Source: Terribium retamae (GTDB lineage: Bacteria > Pseudomonadota > Alphaproteobacteria > Rhizobiales > Rhizobiaceae). From it: a stretch of DNA of 64,000 nt. The DNA lies in NCBI RefSeq assembly GCF_022347545.1, contig NZ_JAKREW010000010.1, positions 62,001 to 126,000 of the forward strand. Reading direction: 5' to 3'. This document shows positions 27,490 to 37,022 of the stretch, piece after piece; position 1 is the first letter of the stretch, and each line of letters begins with the position of its first letter. The notes beneath the pieces are model-generated. The model was not told the origin of the DNA, made no database searches, and worked only from the letters and a program-made list of their open reading frames with translations. The translations under genes and the position numbers were made by a program.

Positions 27490-27932
27490 CGATCAATATG
27501 AGCGATCCGCAGGCCGTCGCGACCGCCTCGGCCGAAGCGATGTGGCGGGACGATCGCGCTTCGCGACTTCTCGGCATGGAACTGGAGCACGTCGCGCCCG
27601 GGGAAGCGACGGTCTCCTTCACCGTGACCGACGCCATGACCAACGGCCACAACACCTGCCATGGCGGTTATATGTTCACGCTTGCCGACTCGGCCTTTGC
27701 CTTCGCCTGCAACAGCTACAACCAGCGCGCGGTGGCGCAGCATTGCTCCGTAACCTTCGTTGCGCCGGCCTTTCTTGGTGACCGGCTGACGGCGCGCGCC
27801 CGCGAGGTGTCACGTTCCGGGCGCAACGGCATCTACGACATTGCGGTGACCAACCAGAATGGCGAGCGCATCGCGGAATTCCGCGGTCACTCGCGCACAG
27901 TCAAGGGAACACACCTGCCGCCGTCAGCATGA
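27486..27932 (+). CDS. paaI: Hydroxyphenylacetyl-CoA thioesterase PaaI
   Basis: 148 residues, hot-dog fold thioesterase: HNTCHGGYMFTLADSAFAFA carries the active-site His-Gly-Gly and Asp region. PaaI hydrolyses dead-end ring-hydroxylated phenylacetyl-CoA thioesters and rescues CoA. The ATGA overlap with paaG shows translational coupling. Some authors call the gene paaD. Confidence 0.87.
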   Translation: MTINMSDPQAVATASAEAMWRDDRASRLLGMELEHVAPGEATVSFTVTDAMTNGHNTCHGGYMFTLADSAFAFACNSYNQRAVAQHCSVTFVAPAFLGDRLTARAREVSRSGRNGIYDIAVTNQNGERIAEFRGHSRTVKGTHLPPSA

Positions 27933-27982
27933 GCGACGCGCATCGATTCAGGATGCGCCAGTCCACAATCTGGGAGGATTGA

Positions 27983-29293
27983 ATGGAAGACCTGTCTCCG
28001 CGCCCGGGTGATCTGGAGCCTATCGAGATTGCCTCGCGCGATGAGATTTCCGCACTTCAGCTCAAGCGGTTGAAGGCGACGCTCGGTCATGCCTACCGCA
28101 ACTCGCCGCATTACAAGGCGAAATTCGACGCAGCCGGGGTCCATCCTGACGACCTGAAAACGCTATCGGACCTTTCGAAGTTCCCGTTCACCGTCAAGAA
28201 GGACCTGCGCGACACCTATCCGTTCGGCATGTTCGCGGTGCCGCGCGAGAAGCTGGCGCGTGTCCACGCTTCCTCCGGAACCACCGGCAAGCCAACCGTC
28301 GTCGGTTACACCAGGAACGATATCGACATGTGGGCGACCTGCGTCGCCCGCTCCATTCGGGCATCGGGCGGCCGGCCCGGCGACATCTGCCATGTCGCCT
28401 ATGGCTACGGCCTGTTCACGGGCGGCCTCGGTGCCCATTACGGGGCTGAAAAACTCGGCTGCACGGTGGTTCCTGTCTCGGGTGGCATGACCGAGCGTCA
28501 GGTGGCCCTGATCGAGGATTTCAAGCCGCGTATCATCATGGTGACGCCGTCTTACATGCTGTCGATCCTGGATGAGTATCGGCGGGTCGGCATCGACCCG
28601 CGTACCTCATCGTTGGCGGTCGGCATCTTCGGCGCCGAACCCTGGACCAACGCCATGCGCGAGGAGATCCAGAGCGATTTCGACATGCATGCCGTCGACA
28701 TCTACGGGCTGTCGGAGGTCATCGGTCCCGGCGTGGCCAATGAGTGCGTCGAGACCAAGGACGGTCTGCATGTCTGGGAGGATCATTTCTATCCGGAAAT
28801 CATCGACCCCGAGACGGGCGAGGTGCTACCGGATGGTGAGATGGGTGAGCTGGTCTTCACCTCGCTCACCAAGGAAGCGCTGCCGATCATCCGCTACCGG
28901 ACGCGCGATCTGACCCGCCTGTTGCCGGGCACGGCGCGCTCGATGCGGCGCATCGAAAAGATCACCGGCCGCTCCGACGACATGATGATCCTGCGCGGCG
29001 TCAATGTCTTCCCGACCCAGATCGAGGAGCAACTGCTCAAATGTACTGGCCTCGCGCCGCATTTCCAGATCGTGCTGAGCCGCAGCGGCCGCCTCGATGA
29101 CATGACGGTTCATGTCGAGGCCATGCCGCATGCCGTGGAAGCCGCCCAGCGCGCCGCTTCCGCCAAAGAACTTGCGCACCACATCAAGAGCGTGGTGGGT
29201 GTGAGCACGAAGATCGTGGTCGGTGACCCCGATTCGGTCGAGCGTTCGGCTGGCAAGGCGAGGCGGATCATCGACAACAGGCCTAAAGTTTGA
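27983..29293 (+). CDS. paaK: Phenylacetate-CoA ligase PaaK
   Basis: 436 residues, adenylate-forming enzyme. The P-loop-like motif is ASSGTTGKPTVVGYT near 93-107, followed by YGLSEVIGPG and the C-terminal RSDDMMILRGVNVFPTQIEE. It makes phenylacetyl-CoA from phenylacetate, ATP and CoA, the entry step of the Paa route. A strong GGGAGG ribosome site precedes the ATG. Confidence 0.93.
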   Translation: MEDLSPRPGDLEPIEIASRDEISALQLKRLKATLGHAYRNSPHYKAKFDAAGVHPDDLKTLSDLSKFPFTVKKDLRDTYPFGMFAVPREKLARVHASSGTTGKPTVVGYTRNDIDMWATCVARSIRASGGRPGDICHVAYGYGLFTGGLGAHYGAEKLGCTVVPVSGGMTERQVALIEDFKPRIIMVTPSYMLSILDEYRRVGIDPRTSSLAVGIFGAEPWTNAMREEIQSDFDMHAVDIYGLSEVIGPGVANECVETKDGLHVWEDHFYPEIIDPETGEVLPDGEMGELVFTSLTKEALPIIRYRTRDLTRLLPGTARSMRRIEKITGRSDDMMILRGVNVFPTQIEEQLLKCTGLAPHFQIVLSRSGRLDDMTVHVEAMPHAVEAAQRAASAKELAHHIKSVVGVSTKIVVGDPDSVERSAGKARRIIDNRPKV

Positions 29294-29317
29294 TGCGCCG
29301 GACAAAGAGATAGGAAG

Positions 29318-29914
29318 ATGGCAAGGACGAGAGCTGCGGATTTCGACGAGAAACGGCGCAGCATTCTCGATAGCGCCGCCGCGGTCTTTGCCAAGCTGGG
29401 CATGGAGCGCGCCTCGATGGCGCAGATCGCGCAGGAGAACAACGTCTCCAAAGCGCTGCTCTACCACTACTATCCGAGCAAGGAGCTGTTGCTGTTCGAT
29501 ATCGGCCGCACCCATCTGGTCGAGCTCGAACAGGCGATCCTCGAAGCCGACCGCCCCGAGCTGGAGCCACGGCAGCGCCTGCGTCACCTGATCGGCGGGG
29601 TGCTGGAAAACTACCGCACGGCCGCCAATTTCCACCATGTCCTGCTCAACGGAACGGGGTCGCTGTCCGAAGTGCAGAAGACCGAACTGCAGCAGATGGA
29701 ACGTCGCATCGTGAAGGCGTTCTCCGATGTGCTCACCGACATCAATCCCGAGCTCGGCAAGGCGCGTGCCGGCGTCACGCCCATCACCATGTCTCTGTTC
29801 GGCATTCTCAACTGGGCCTATACCTGGTTCAAGCCCAGCGGCGCGCTCAACCGGGAAGGTTATGCGGACATGGTGACGTCGTTGTTTCTCGATGGCGTGA
29901 CTTCGCTGAAATAG
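29318..29914 (+). CDS. paaR: TetR family repressor PaaR
   Basis: 198 residues. N-terminal TetR helix-turn-helix (ASMAQIAQENNVSKALLYHYYPSKELL) and a C-terminal effector domain. It ends the paaG operon and is probably autoregulated through the palindrome at 26611. The second palindrome at 40847 lets it also control paaABCDE-paaZ. Phenylacetyl-CoA is the known effector of TetR-type PaaR proteins. Confidence 0.87.
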   Translation: MARTRAADFDEKRRSILDSAAAVFAKLGMERASMAQIAQENNVSKALLYHYYPSKELLLFDIGRTHLVELEQAILEADRPELEPRQRLRHLIGGVLENYRTAANFHHVLLNGTGSLSEVQKTELQQMERRIVKAFSDVLTDINPELGKARAGVTPITMSLFGILNWAYTWFKPSGALNREGYADMVTSLFLDGVTSLK

Positions 29915-29915
29915 G

Positions 29916-30097
29916 TTGGTGCGTCCTTCGAGGTTCGCCCTGATAGGATTACGCTCATTTTCCACCCGCCTGCGGGCTCGCGCCTCAGTATGAGGGAGGC
30001 TGGTGCGGCACAACGGTCCTCGTCCTGAGATGCTCGCCCGCGACACGCTGGAAGAATAGCGAAAACTCAGGCGGGCGAGCCTCGAAGGACGCACCAA
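29916..30097. repeat. Long inverted repeat between convergent genes
   Basis: The 25-base ends (29916-29940 and 30073-30097) are inverted copies with one mismatch, around GTGCGTCCTTCGAGG. The inside holds further dyads such as CCTCAGTATGAGG. It is a rhizobial-type mobile palindrome of about 180 bp and fills the whole gap between paaR and the oxidoreductase gene, where it may also stop transcription. Confidence 0.8.
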
Positions 30098-33000
30098 TCA
30101 TGCTGCCTGCTTCATCTCCGCCTTGGCAAGCAGTGCGACTACCCGCGCCTTGACCCTGGCAACCGCTTCGTCCTTCACCGGCCCATAGCCGCGAATATCC
30201 ATCGGTGCCTTCGCCAGCTCTACGAGTTCGGCCGGCGACTGAGTGGAGAGCCGCGCCATGATCTGGTCGATCAATCCCTGATACCAGCCGATCAGTTCCC
30301 GCTCCATTCGGCGTTCGGCGGTATAGCCGAACGGATCGAAGGCCGTGCCGCGCAATCTCTTCATCCGGGCCATGACACGCAACGGCATCTGGATCCACTG
30401 GCCGAACTGACGCTTGCGAGGCCTGCCGCGCGCATCCTTTTCGCCGCCCATGAACGGCGGCGCGAAATGGTAGTTGACCTTGTAGTCGCCATCGAACTCG
30501 CGCTTGAGCTCGGCAAGGAAGCCGGTCTGCATGTGCAGCCGTGCCACCTCATACTCGTCCTTGTAGGACATCAGCTTGAACAGCGAGCGTGCAACGGCAT
30601 CCGTCAGGATTTCCGAGCCGAATGGCCGCTCGGCATTGCGAACGCGGTCGACTGTTGCGCGATAACGCTGTGCCCAGGCCCGATCCTGATAATCGACGAG
30701 GAACTCTTCGCGCCGCGCAATCACCTGGTCGAGGCTTTCGCTTGCCGCGGTCGGCTGCTCGGCCATCAGCGGGCTCGGGTCGGCCGCAGCCAACCTCCCG
30801 GCGGCGAAGGCCTGTTTGTTACGGTCGACGGCAACGCCATTCAGCTCGATCGCCCGTTGCAGGGCGTCGTGTTCGACCGGCACAAGGCCACGCTGCCATG
30901 CAAAACCGAGCAGGATGATGTTGGCGAAGACGGCGTCGCCGAACAGCCGCTCGGCAAGCGCGTTGACGTCCAACGCACGCACATTGTCGGCTCCGGCCAC
31001 GCGCTCAATTTCCTTCAACCGGCGTCGCGTCGAAAGATCGGCGTCGCGCAGCCGCACGATGTCACCCGTCGGCATTTCCGCCATGTTCACCACCGCCTGC
31101 ATGCCGGCCCGGAAGCAGCCTGAAGCCTTCGGCGACGATGACACCACGATGTCACCGCCTATCAGGGCATCGGCAGCACCCGCATCGATGCGGACCTGGT
31201 TGATTTGCGCAGGTGTGGCCGCAAGCCGGATGAAGGACAGCACCGGGCCGAATTTCTGCGCAAAACCGGTGAAGTCGAGCACCGAACTGCCTTTGCCTTC
31301 CAGATGCGCGGCCATCGAGATCAGTGCGCCCACCGTTACCACGCCGGTGCCGCCGACACCGGTTACGAGAAGATCATAGGGATGATCCAGCGTGGGAAGG
31401 TTGGGAGAGGGAAGGGCCGCAGCGCGAGCGCCGAAATCCTCGCTGCTTGCCTGTCGCTTGCGCCGCACCGCGCCTTCCACGGTCACGAAGCTCGGGCAAA
31501 AGCCGTTCACGCACGAGAAGTCCTTGTTGCAGTTGGACAGGTTGATCTTGCGCTTGCGGCCGAACGGCGTCTCCTTCGGTTCGATGCTGAGGCAATTGGA
31601 CTCGACCGAACAGTCGCCGCAGCCTTCGCAGACCAGATCGTTGATCCAGGCGAAGCGCTTGGGGTCTTCCATCGTGCCGCGTTTGCGCCGCCGCCGCTTT
31701 TCGGTGGCGCAGGTCTGCTCGTAGATGAGCACCGAGACGCCCTTCACCTCGCGCAGGTCGCGCTGGACGGCATCGAGTTCTGACCGATGGTGCAGCGTCA
31801 CTCCGGAAGGAAATGCCGCGATGCTGAACTTGTCCGGCTGGTCGGAAACCAGCGCGATGCGTTCCACGCCTTCGGCGCGCACTTCCTGTGCTATGGCCTG
31901 GACGCTGATCGGACCGTCCACCGGCTGGCCCCCGGTCATGGCGACCGCATCGTTGAACAGGATCTTGTAGGTGATGTTGGCCTTTGCCGCGATCGCCTGG
32001 CGGATGGCCATCGAGCCGGAGTGGTAATAGGTGCCTTCGCCGAGGTTCTGGAAGATGTGACCCTTACCGGTAAACAACGAGGACGCTGCCCAGTTCACGC
32101 CTTCGCCCCCCATCTGGATCAGCGACGTCGTTTCGCGGTCCATCCAGCTTGCCATGAAATGGCAGCCGATGCCGGCCAGCGCCTTGGAGCCCTCCGGCAC
32201 CTTGGTGGACGAATTGTGCGGACAGCCCGAGCAGAAATACGGCGTACGTGCCGCACCCGGCACCTGGATCAGCCGTTCGGATTCCGGGACCAGTGCTGCT
32301 GCGCGGGCGAGCAGGCGCAGGTTCGGAAACACCATGTCCAGGCGCTTGGCCACGATCGGTGCCAGCATCCGCGGCGACAGTTCGCCGATCCAGGAGATCA
32401 GTCGGTTGCCGTCCTCGTCACGTTTGCCCACCATCGAATGCGGCTTGTGGCCCGGATAATCGTAGAAATATTCCTTAAGCTGGCTCTCTATGATGCCTCG
32501 TTTTTCCTCGACGACGAGGATCTCCTTCTTTTCCTTCACGAATTCCAGCGCGTCGCGGCGCGCTAGGGGCCACACCATGCCGACCTTGTAGATGTCGATG
32601 CCGAGCTTGCGGCAAGCCCCTTCGTCCAGTCCGAGCAGCCGCAGCGCTTCCATCAGGTCGAGATGGGCCTTGCCGGTCGTGACGATGCCGAAGCTGGCAT
32701 TGGCGATGTCGTAGATGCGCCGGTCTATCGGGTTTGCTTCGGCAAAGGCATAGACGGCCATCTTCTTGGCCTCCATGCGTTCTTCGATCTGCGGCCCGGG
32801 CAGGTCGGGCCAGCGATAGTGCAAGCCGGTCGGTGGCGGCGTATAGTCAGGTTGCCGGAACTCACGGTCCGCGACGATTTCCACCGACTGGCCACTCTCA
32901 ACGGTTTCCGAGATTGCCTTGAGACCGACCCACATGCCGGTGAAGCGCGACAGCGCATAGCCATATTCGCCGAAGGACAGATATTCCCCGACTGAAGAAG

Positions 33001-33559
33001 GGTTCAGCGTCGGCATGAACCAGGCCATGAAGGCGACGTCGGACTGGTGCGGCATGGAAGACGAGACGCAGCCATGGTCGTCGCCGGCTACCACCAACAC
33101 GCCGCCATGCGGCGAGGAACCATAAGCGTTGCCGTGCTTCAGCGCGTCGCCGGCGCGGTCGACGCCCGGCCCCTTGCCGTACCACATCGAAAACACGCCT
33201 TGGACCGTCCGCTCCGGATTGGTCTCGACCTGCTGCGAGCCGAGCACGGCGGTGGCGGCAAGGTCTTCATTCACGGCCGGCAGGAATTCGATGCGGTGCT
33301 GTTTGACCAAGTCATTTGCTCGCCACAGTTCGAGGTCGACGCCGCCGAGCGGCGAGCCACGATAGCCGGAAACGAAGCCGGCCGTGTTCAGACCGCGTTC
33401 CTTGTCGCGCCGGGCCTGATCGAGCGTGATGCGGACCAGCGCCTGCGTGCCGGTGAGGAAGACGCGGCCGTCCTTCTTCGTGTAGCGGTCGTTGAGATTG
33501 TAGTCGGCAAGCGAGGGGGCAACATCAGCCACGGCCGGGATCTCCCGAAAGGGTACCAT
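30098..33559 (-). CDS. 2-oxoacid (indolepyruvate-type) ferredoxin oxidoreductase, fused alpha-beta-gamma
   Basis: 1153 residues. A TPP-dependent oxidoreductase combining the IorA-like and IorB-like parts. N-terminal pyrimidine-binding region to about 380; the TPP domain near 430-630 begins with CSGCPHNS; an iron-sulfur segment near 660-705 reads CEGCGDCSVESNCLSIE, then NCNKDFSCVNGFCPS; a gamma domain starts near 735 (DLLVTGVGGTGVVTVG). It decarboxylates arylpyruvates to aryl-acetyl-CoA. Placed inside the paa cluster, it probably turns phenylpyruvate from phenylalanine directly into phenylacetyl-CoA. A divergent Lrp gene (33685) probably regulates it. Confidence 0.85.
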   Translation of the reverse strand: MVPFREIPAVADVAPSLADYNLNDRYTKKDGRVFLTGTQALVRITLDQARRDKERGLNTAGFVSGYRGSPLGGVDLELWRANDLVKQHRIEFLPAVNEDLAATAVLGSQQVETNPERTVQGVFSMWYGKGPGVDRAGDALKHGNAYGSSPHGGVLVVAGDDHGCVSSSMPHQSDVAFMAWFMPTLNPSSVGEYLSFGEYGYALSRFTGMWVGLKAISETVESGQSVEIVADREFRQPDYTPPPTGLHYRWPDLPGPQIEERMEAKKMAVYAFAEANPIDRRIYDIANASFGIVTTGKAHLDLMEALRLLGLDEGACRKLGIDIYKVGMVWPLARRDALEFVKEKKEILVVEEKRGIIESQLKEYFYDYPGHKPHSMVGKRDEDGNRLISWIGELSPRMLAPIVAKRLDMVFPNLRLLARAAALVPESERLIQVPGAARTPYFCSGCPHNSSTKVPEGSKALAGIGCHFMASWMDRETTSLIQMGGEGVNWAASSLFTGKGHIFQNLGEGTYYHSGSMAIRQAIAAKANITYKILFNDAVAMTGGQPVDGPISVQAIAQEVRAEGVERIALVSDQPDKFSIAAFPSGVTLHHRSELDAVQRDLREVKGVSVLIYEQTCATEKRRRRKRGTMEDPKRFAWINDLVCEGCGDCSVESNCLSIEPKETPFGRKRKINLSNCNKDFSCVNGFCPSFVTVEGAVRRKRQASSEDFGARAAALPSPNLPTLDHPYDLLVTGVGGTGVVTVGALISMAAHLEGKGSSVLDFTGFAQKFGPVLSFIRLAATPAQINQVRIDAGAADALIGGDIVVSSSPKASGCFRAGMQAVVNMAEMPTGDIVRLRDADLSTRRRLKEIERVAGADNVRALDVNALAERLFGDAVFANIILLGFAWQRGLVPVEHDALQRAIELNGVAVDRNKQAFAAGRLAAADPSPLMAEQPTAASESLDQVIARREEFLVDYQDRAWAQRYRATVDRVRNAERPFGSEILTDAVARSLFKLMSYKDEYEVARLHMQTGFLAELKREFDGDYKVNYHFAPPFMGGEKDARGRPRKRQFGQWIQMPLRVMARMKRLRGTAFDPFGYTAERRMERELIGWYQGLIDQIMARLSTQSPAELVELAKAPMDIRGYGPVKDEAVARVKARVVALLAKAEMKQAA

Positions 33560-33634
33560 CCGATCCAGTTTACGCTTGCTGCTTGAAATATCTTGCCAGT
33601 CTTACCCTGATTTGCTCACGATATGGGTAATTTA

Positions 33635-33658
33635 ACCGAAATCGGATATAAGTTCGGT
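33635..33658. promoter_or_regulatory. Inverted repeat in the oxidoreductase-Lrp intergenic region
   Basis: ACCGAA, 12 bases, TTCGGT, in an AT-rich 110-base gap between the divergent oxidoreductase and Lrp genes, ending 27 bases before the Lrp start. This is a candidate Lrp self-binding site; the arms are short. Confidence 0.35.
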
Positions 33659-33684
33659 AGAATTGACCGATGGACGGAGTTCTT

Positions 33685-34143
33685 ATGCATCTCGCCGAAC
33701 CGGACAGGATTCTCCTGCGGCTGCTGCAGCAGGACGCGCGGATCTCCAACCAGGAACTGGCGGAGAAAGCGGGTATGTCGGCATCCGCCTGCTGGCGGCG
33801 GGTCAGGTCGCTGGAAGAGGCCGGCATTATTTCCGGCTATGGCGCCGTTGTCGATCCGATGAAGGCCGGCCTGAATTTCTCGGCCGTGGTGCATGTCATG
33901 TTGTCACGGCACGAGGCGGATCATCTCGCCACCTTCGTCTCACGTGTCGCGGCGCGGCCGGAGGTCCTGGAGTGTTTCTCGACAACCGGCGAGGCTGACT
34001 ACCACCTGCATGTCGTCTGCCGCGACAAGGACGCCTATAACGACTTCCTCGAACATTTCCTGTTCAGGCTGCCCGGCATTGCGCATGTGCGCACCAATCT
34101 GGTGCTCAAGGACATCAAGGTGCACGGGCAGGTGCCGGTTTAG
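33685..34143 (+). CDS. Lrp/AsnC family regulator
   Basis: 152 residues from the ATG at 33685, which has GGAG five bases upstream; an ATG at 33670 is in frame but lacks one. N-terminal helix-turn-helix (RISNQELAEKAGMSASACWRRVRSLEEAG) and a RAM domain. Divergent from the arylpyruvate oxidoreductase gene, so it probably senses an aromatic amino acid such as phenylalanine and controls that gene. Its stop overlaps the end of the convergent paaZ. Confidence 0.85.
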   Translation: MHLAEPDRILLRLLQQDARISNQELAEKAGMSASACWRRVRSLEEAGIISGYGAVVDPMKAGLNFSAVVHVMLSRHEADHLATFVSRVAARPEVLECFSTTGEADYHLHVVCRDKDAYNDFLEHFLFRLPGIAHVRTNLVLKDIKVHGQVPV

Positions 34144-36206
34144 GCCTGCTGCGGCCAGGTCTTCGCCACCATGGTCAGCACGTCGTACTGCGCGACCACC
34201 TGCGTTTCCTGGTTGGTCACCGTGCAGTCCCAGCGCACCTCGCCATAGCTCTCGGTCTCGCGCGGATTGATCTGCTTGGCCGTCAGCGTCACCTGCAAAG
34301 TGTCGCCCGGGTTGACGGGTGTGAGGAAGCGCAGCGAATCCACACCGTAATTGGCGAGCACCGGGCCTGGCGCCGGGTCGACGAACAGGCCGGCGGCGAA
34401 CGATACGATCAGATAGCCATGCGCCACGCGGCCCTCGAAGAACGGGTTCGCCTTGGCCGCTTTCTCGTCCATATGGGCGTAGAAGGTATCACCGGTGAAA
34501 TTCGCGAAATGCTCGATATCCTCCAGCGTTACCGTGCGGGTGTCCGTCACCAGCTGGTCGCCGATCTCCAGTTCGGCAAGTGACTTGCGGAAGGGGTGCA
34601 TGGTGTCGTGCTTGGCTCTCGCACCATGCATCCAGCGACCGGTGATTTCCGAAAGCAGCCAGGGCGCCGCCTGCACAGCCGTGCGCTGCATGTAGTGCTT
34701 GACCGAGCGCATGCCGCCGAGTTCCTCCCCGCCGCCGGCGCGGCCAGGTCCGCCATGCACGAGCACCGGCAAGGGCGAGCCGTGGCCGGTCGACGATTTC
34801 GCACTGGCGCGGTTGCCGATCATGACACGGCCATGCCAAGGCCCCAGCGCATGCACTGTATCGCGCGCGAATTTGGGGTCGTTGGTGAAGACGGATGCCA
34901 CCAGGCTACCCTTGCCCCGCCGCGCCAGCGCGGCGGCTTCCTCGGCGGTTTCATAGGGGATGATGGTGCTGACCGGTCCGAAGGCCTCCACGTCATGTAC
35001 GGCCCTCGCGCCATCCGGCCTGTCGCAATAGAGCAGCACCGGGCTGAGGAATGCGCCGGCTTCGGCATCGCCCGAGGTGACATTCGGCTTGTCCGGATCG
35101 CCGGCGACGATCTCGGCGTCGCCTTGCAGGTCCTTGATGCGCGCACGCACCTCGTCGCGTTGCGCCAGGCTCGCCAGCGGCCCCATCTTGATGCCTTCCT
35201 CGCCGGGATTGCCGAGCGGGGTCTTGGCGAGGCGTTCGTCCAGCGCCCTGATCAACGCCTCGACGCCGGAGCGAGGGGCGATCACCCGGCGGATTGCCGT
35301 GCACTTCTGACCGGCCTTGGCGGTCATCTCGCGGGCCACCTCCTTGACGAAAAGATCGAATTCCTCGGTGCCGGCAACCGCATCGGGTCCGAGGATCGCC
35401 GCATTGAGCGAATCCGCCTCCATGGTGAAGCGCACGGAGTTCTCGACGATCGTCGGATGCGCTTTCAGCTTGCGCCCGGTCGCGGCCGAACCCGTGAAGG
35501 TCACGACATCCTGGCAGTCGACATGGTCGAGCAGGTCCCCGACCGAACCGCTGACAAGCTGCAGCGCGCCTTTGGGCAAAATGTCGAGATCGATGATGCG
35601 GCGTACCATCAGCTCGGTCAGGTAGGCTGTCTGGCTGGCCGGTTTCACGATTGCCGGCATGCCGGCAAGCAATGTGGGAGCGAGCTTTTCCAGCATGCCC
35701 CAGCAGGGGAAATTGAAGGCGTTGATGTGGATCGCCACGCCTTCCAGCGGCGTCAGGATATGCTGGCCGGAAAACGTGTTGTCGCGCGACAGGAGCTCGA
35801 CGTCGCCATCGACCAGCGTGCGCGTGTTGGGCAGTTCGCGCCGGCCCTTCGAGGCGTAGGAAAGCAGCGTGCCGATGCCGCCTTCGATGTCGATCCAGCT
35901 GTCGGTGCGGGTAGCACCTGTCGCCGTCGACAGCGCGTAGAATTCTTCCTTGGCTTCCATCAGCGCCTGGCCGAGTGCCTTCAGCATCAGCGCTCGCTCA
36001 TGGAAACTCATCTTGCGCAGTGCCGGATTGCCGGTCTCGCGGCCAAAGCTCAGCGCCGCCTTCAGGTCGATGCCACTTGCATCGATCAGGGCCACCGGTT
36101 CGCCGGTCGCCGCATCGAGCAGCGGCACCGCTTTGCCGGCACCGCGCACCCATTGCCCGGCGATATAGGATTCCAGCTGGCGGATATTTCTCACGGGCGC
36201 GTTCAT
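34140..36206 (-). CDS. paaZ: Bifunctional oxepin-CoA hydrolase / 3-oxo-5,6-dehydrosuberyl-CoA semialdehyde dehydrogenase PaaZ
   Basis: 688 residues. An N-terminal aldehyde dehydrogenase domain (about 1-520, with NAFNFPCWGMLEKLAPTLLA and the catalytic Cys in KAGQKCTAIRRV) is joined to a C-terminal MaoC-like hydratase domain (about 550-680, with GDTFYAHMD and RVAHGYLIVSFAAGLFV). It opens the oxepin ring and oxidises the resulting aldehyde. It ends the paaA operon. Full length. Confidence 0.92.
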   Translation of the reverse strand: MNAPVRNIRQLESYIAGQWVRGAGKAVPLLDAATGEPVALIDASGIDLKAALSFGRETGNPALRKMSFHERALMLKALGQALMEAKEEFYALSTATGATRTDSWIDIEGGIGTLLSYASKGRRELPNTRTLVDGDVELLSRDNTFSGQHILTPLEGVAIHINAFNFPCWGMLEKLAPTLLAGMPAIVKPASQTAYLTELMVRRIIDLDILPKGALQLVSGSVGDLLDHVDCQDVVTFTGSAATGRKLKAHPTIVENSVRFTMEADSLNAAILGPDAVAGTEEFDLFVKEVAREMTAKAGQKCTAIRRVIAPRSGVEALIRALDERLAKTPLGNPGEEGIKMGPLASLAQRDEVRARIKDLQGDAEIVAGDPDKPNVTSGDAEAGAFLSPVLLYCDRPDGARAVHDVEAFGPVSTIIPYETAEEAAALARRGKGSLVASVFTNDPKFARDTVHALGPWHGRVMIGNRASAKSSTGHGSPLPVLVHGGPGRAGGGEELGGMRSVKHYMQRTAVQAAPWLLSEITGRWMHGARAKHDTMHPFRKSLAELEIGDQLVTDTRTVTLEDIEHFANFTGDTFYAHMDEKAAKANPFFEGRVAHGYLIVSFAAGLFVDPAPGPVLANYGVDSLRFLTPVNPGDTLQVTLTAKQINPRETESYGEVRWDCTVTNQETQVVAQYDVLTMVAKTWPQQA

Positions 36207-36245
36207 GGCTGGCTCCTCGATGGCTGTGAAAAGGCAGGCAGGGGA

Positions 36246-37022
36246 TCAGCGCAAGCCGATATCGCCCAGCAAACCGTCGACCTGGCGCGTCCATTCCGCT
36301 GCGAGTTCCGCATTGCCGGTATGGCGCAGGCCAAATTTCTTCTGCGTGTCGAAATGCTGGGAGGCTGTGGCACCGAAGCTTGCCGCGACACGCGGCTGCC
36401 AATAGGCGATCGATGCCGCTGCGGCCGGCCTGGTGGCCTTGTCCTGCAGCAGCTTGCGCAGACCTTCCTCGCCGAGTTCCATGTGTCGGCGCTCGCGCGG
36501 CAGGATTGCCCGGAAGATGTCGCCCAGCGGCTGGTAGGACAGCCTGGAGAACTCGTCGAGCTGGATGGTGACTGCCCGGCCCATCAGCACGTTCATGACG
36601 ACGGCATCGAGCCAGTCCTGCAGTGGATAATGCAGTACGGCCAGCCGCATGTCCGAACCATGGCGAGCCGCGCCCAGATCGCTGTCGCGGGCGACGCGCG
36701 CCGTCCAGGGGTGATGGTTTGCATAGCGTGAAACATCGGCGCCGAACTCGCCCATCACGGCAAGCACGCGCTCGGCATGGTCGAGTTTCTCCAGCACGAT
36801 GCGTGAGGCCGCGATACGTTCCTTGATGCCGGGGCCCTGGTTGATGATGTCGGCAAAACCGGCGGCACCGGCCAGCTCGCTGTCGACGAAGGTCGCCATC
36901 AATCGCAGCAATTCGCCGCGGTAGCGCGGCGGCGCGTTTTCCGGTGTCGTCAGCTTGCCGCCCTGGGCGAGATAGTCTTCCAGCGGCATGGTTTCGGTGG
37001 CGGCGTCCGGCTCACTGGTCAT
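36246..37022 (-). CDS. PaaA/PaaC-like phenylacetic acid catabolic protein, extra subunit
   Basis: 258 residues, ferritin-like alpha-helical protein of the PaaA/PaaC family (Phenylacetic acid catabolic protein). DSELAGAAGF aligns with the HSEIVGQ helix of PaaA, and PRERRHMELGEEG holds an ExxH. At the other metal site it reads LEKLDHAER, with ExxxH spacing rather than the ExxH (DEAGH) of PaaA, so an intact di-iron centre is doubtful. It starts 11 bases inside paaE and is followed by paaZ, so it belongs to the operon. Function unknown; a structural or accessory partner of the epoxidase is possible. Confidence 0.75.
   Translation of the reverse strand: MTSEPDAATETMPLEDYLAQGGKLTTPENAPPRYRGELLRLMATFVDSELAGAAGFADIINQGPGIKERIAASRIVLEKLDHAERVLAVMGEFGADVSRYANHHPWTARVARDSDLGAARHGSDMRLAVLHYPLQDWLDAVVMNVLMGRAVTIQLDEFSRLSYQPLGDIFRAILPRERRHMELGEEGLRKLLQDKATRPAAAASIAYWQPRVAASFGATASQHFDTQKKFGLRHTGNAELAAEWTRQVDGLLGDIGLR

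Noticed and set aside
34596..36731. 711-codon open frame on the plus strand
   Set aside because: Antisense to paaZ and the PaaA-like gene. No family resemblance.
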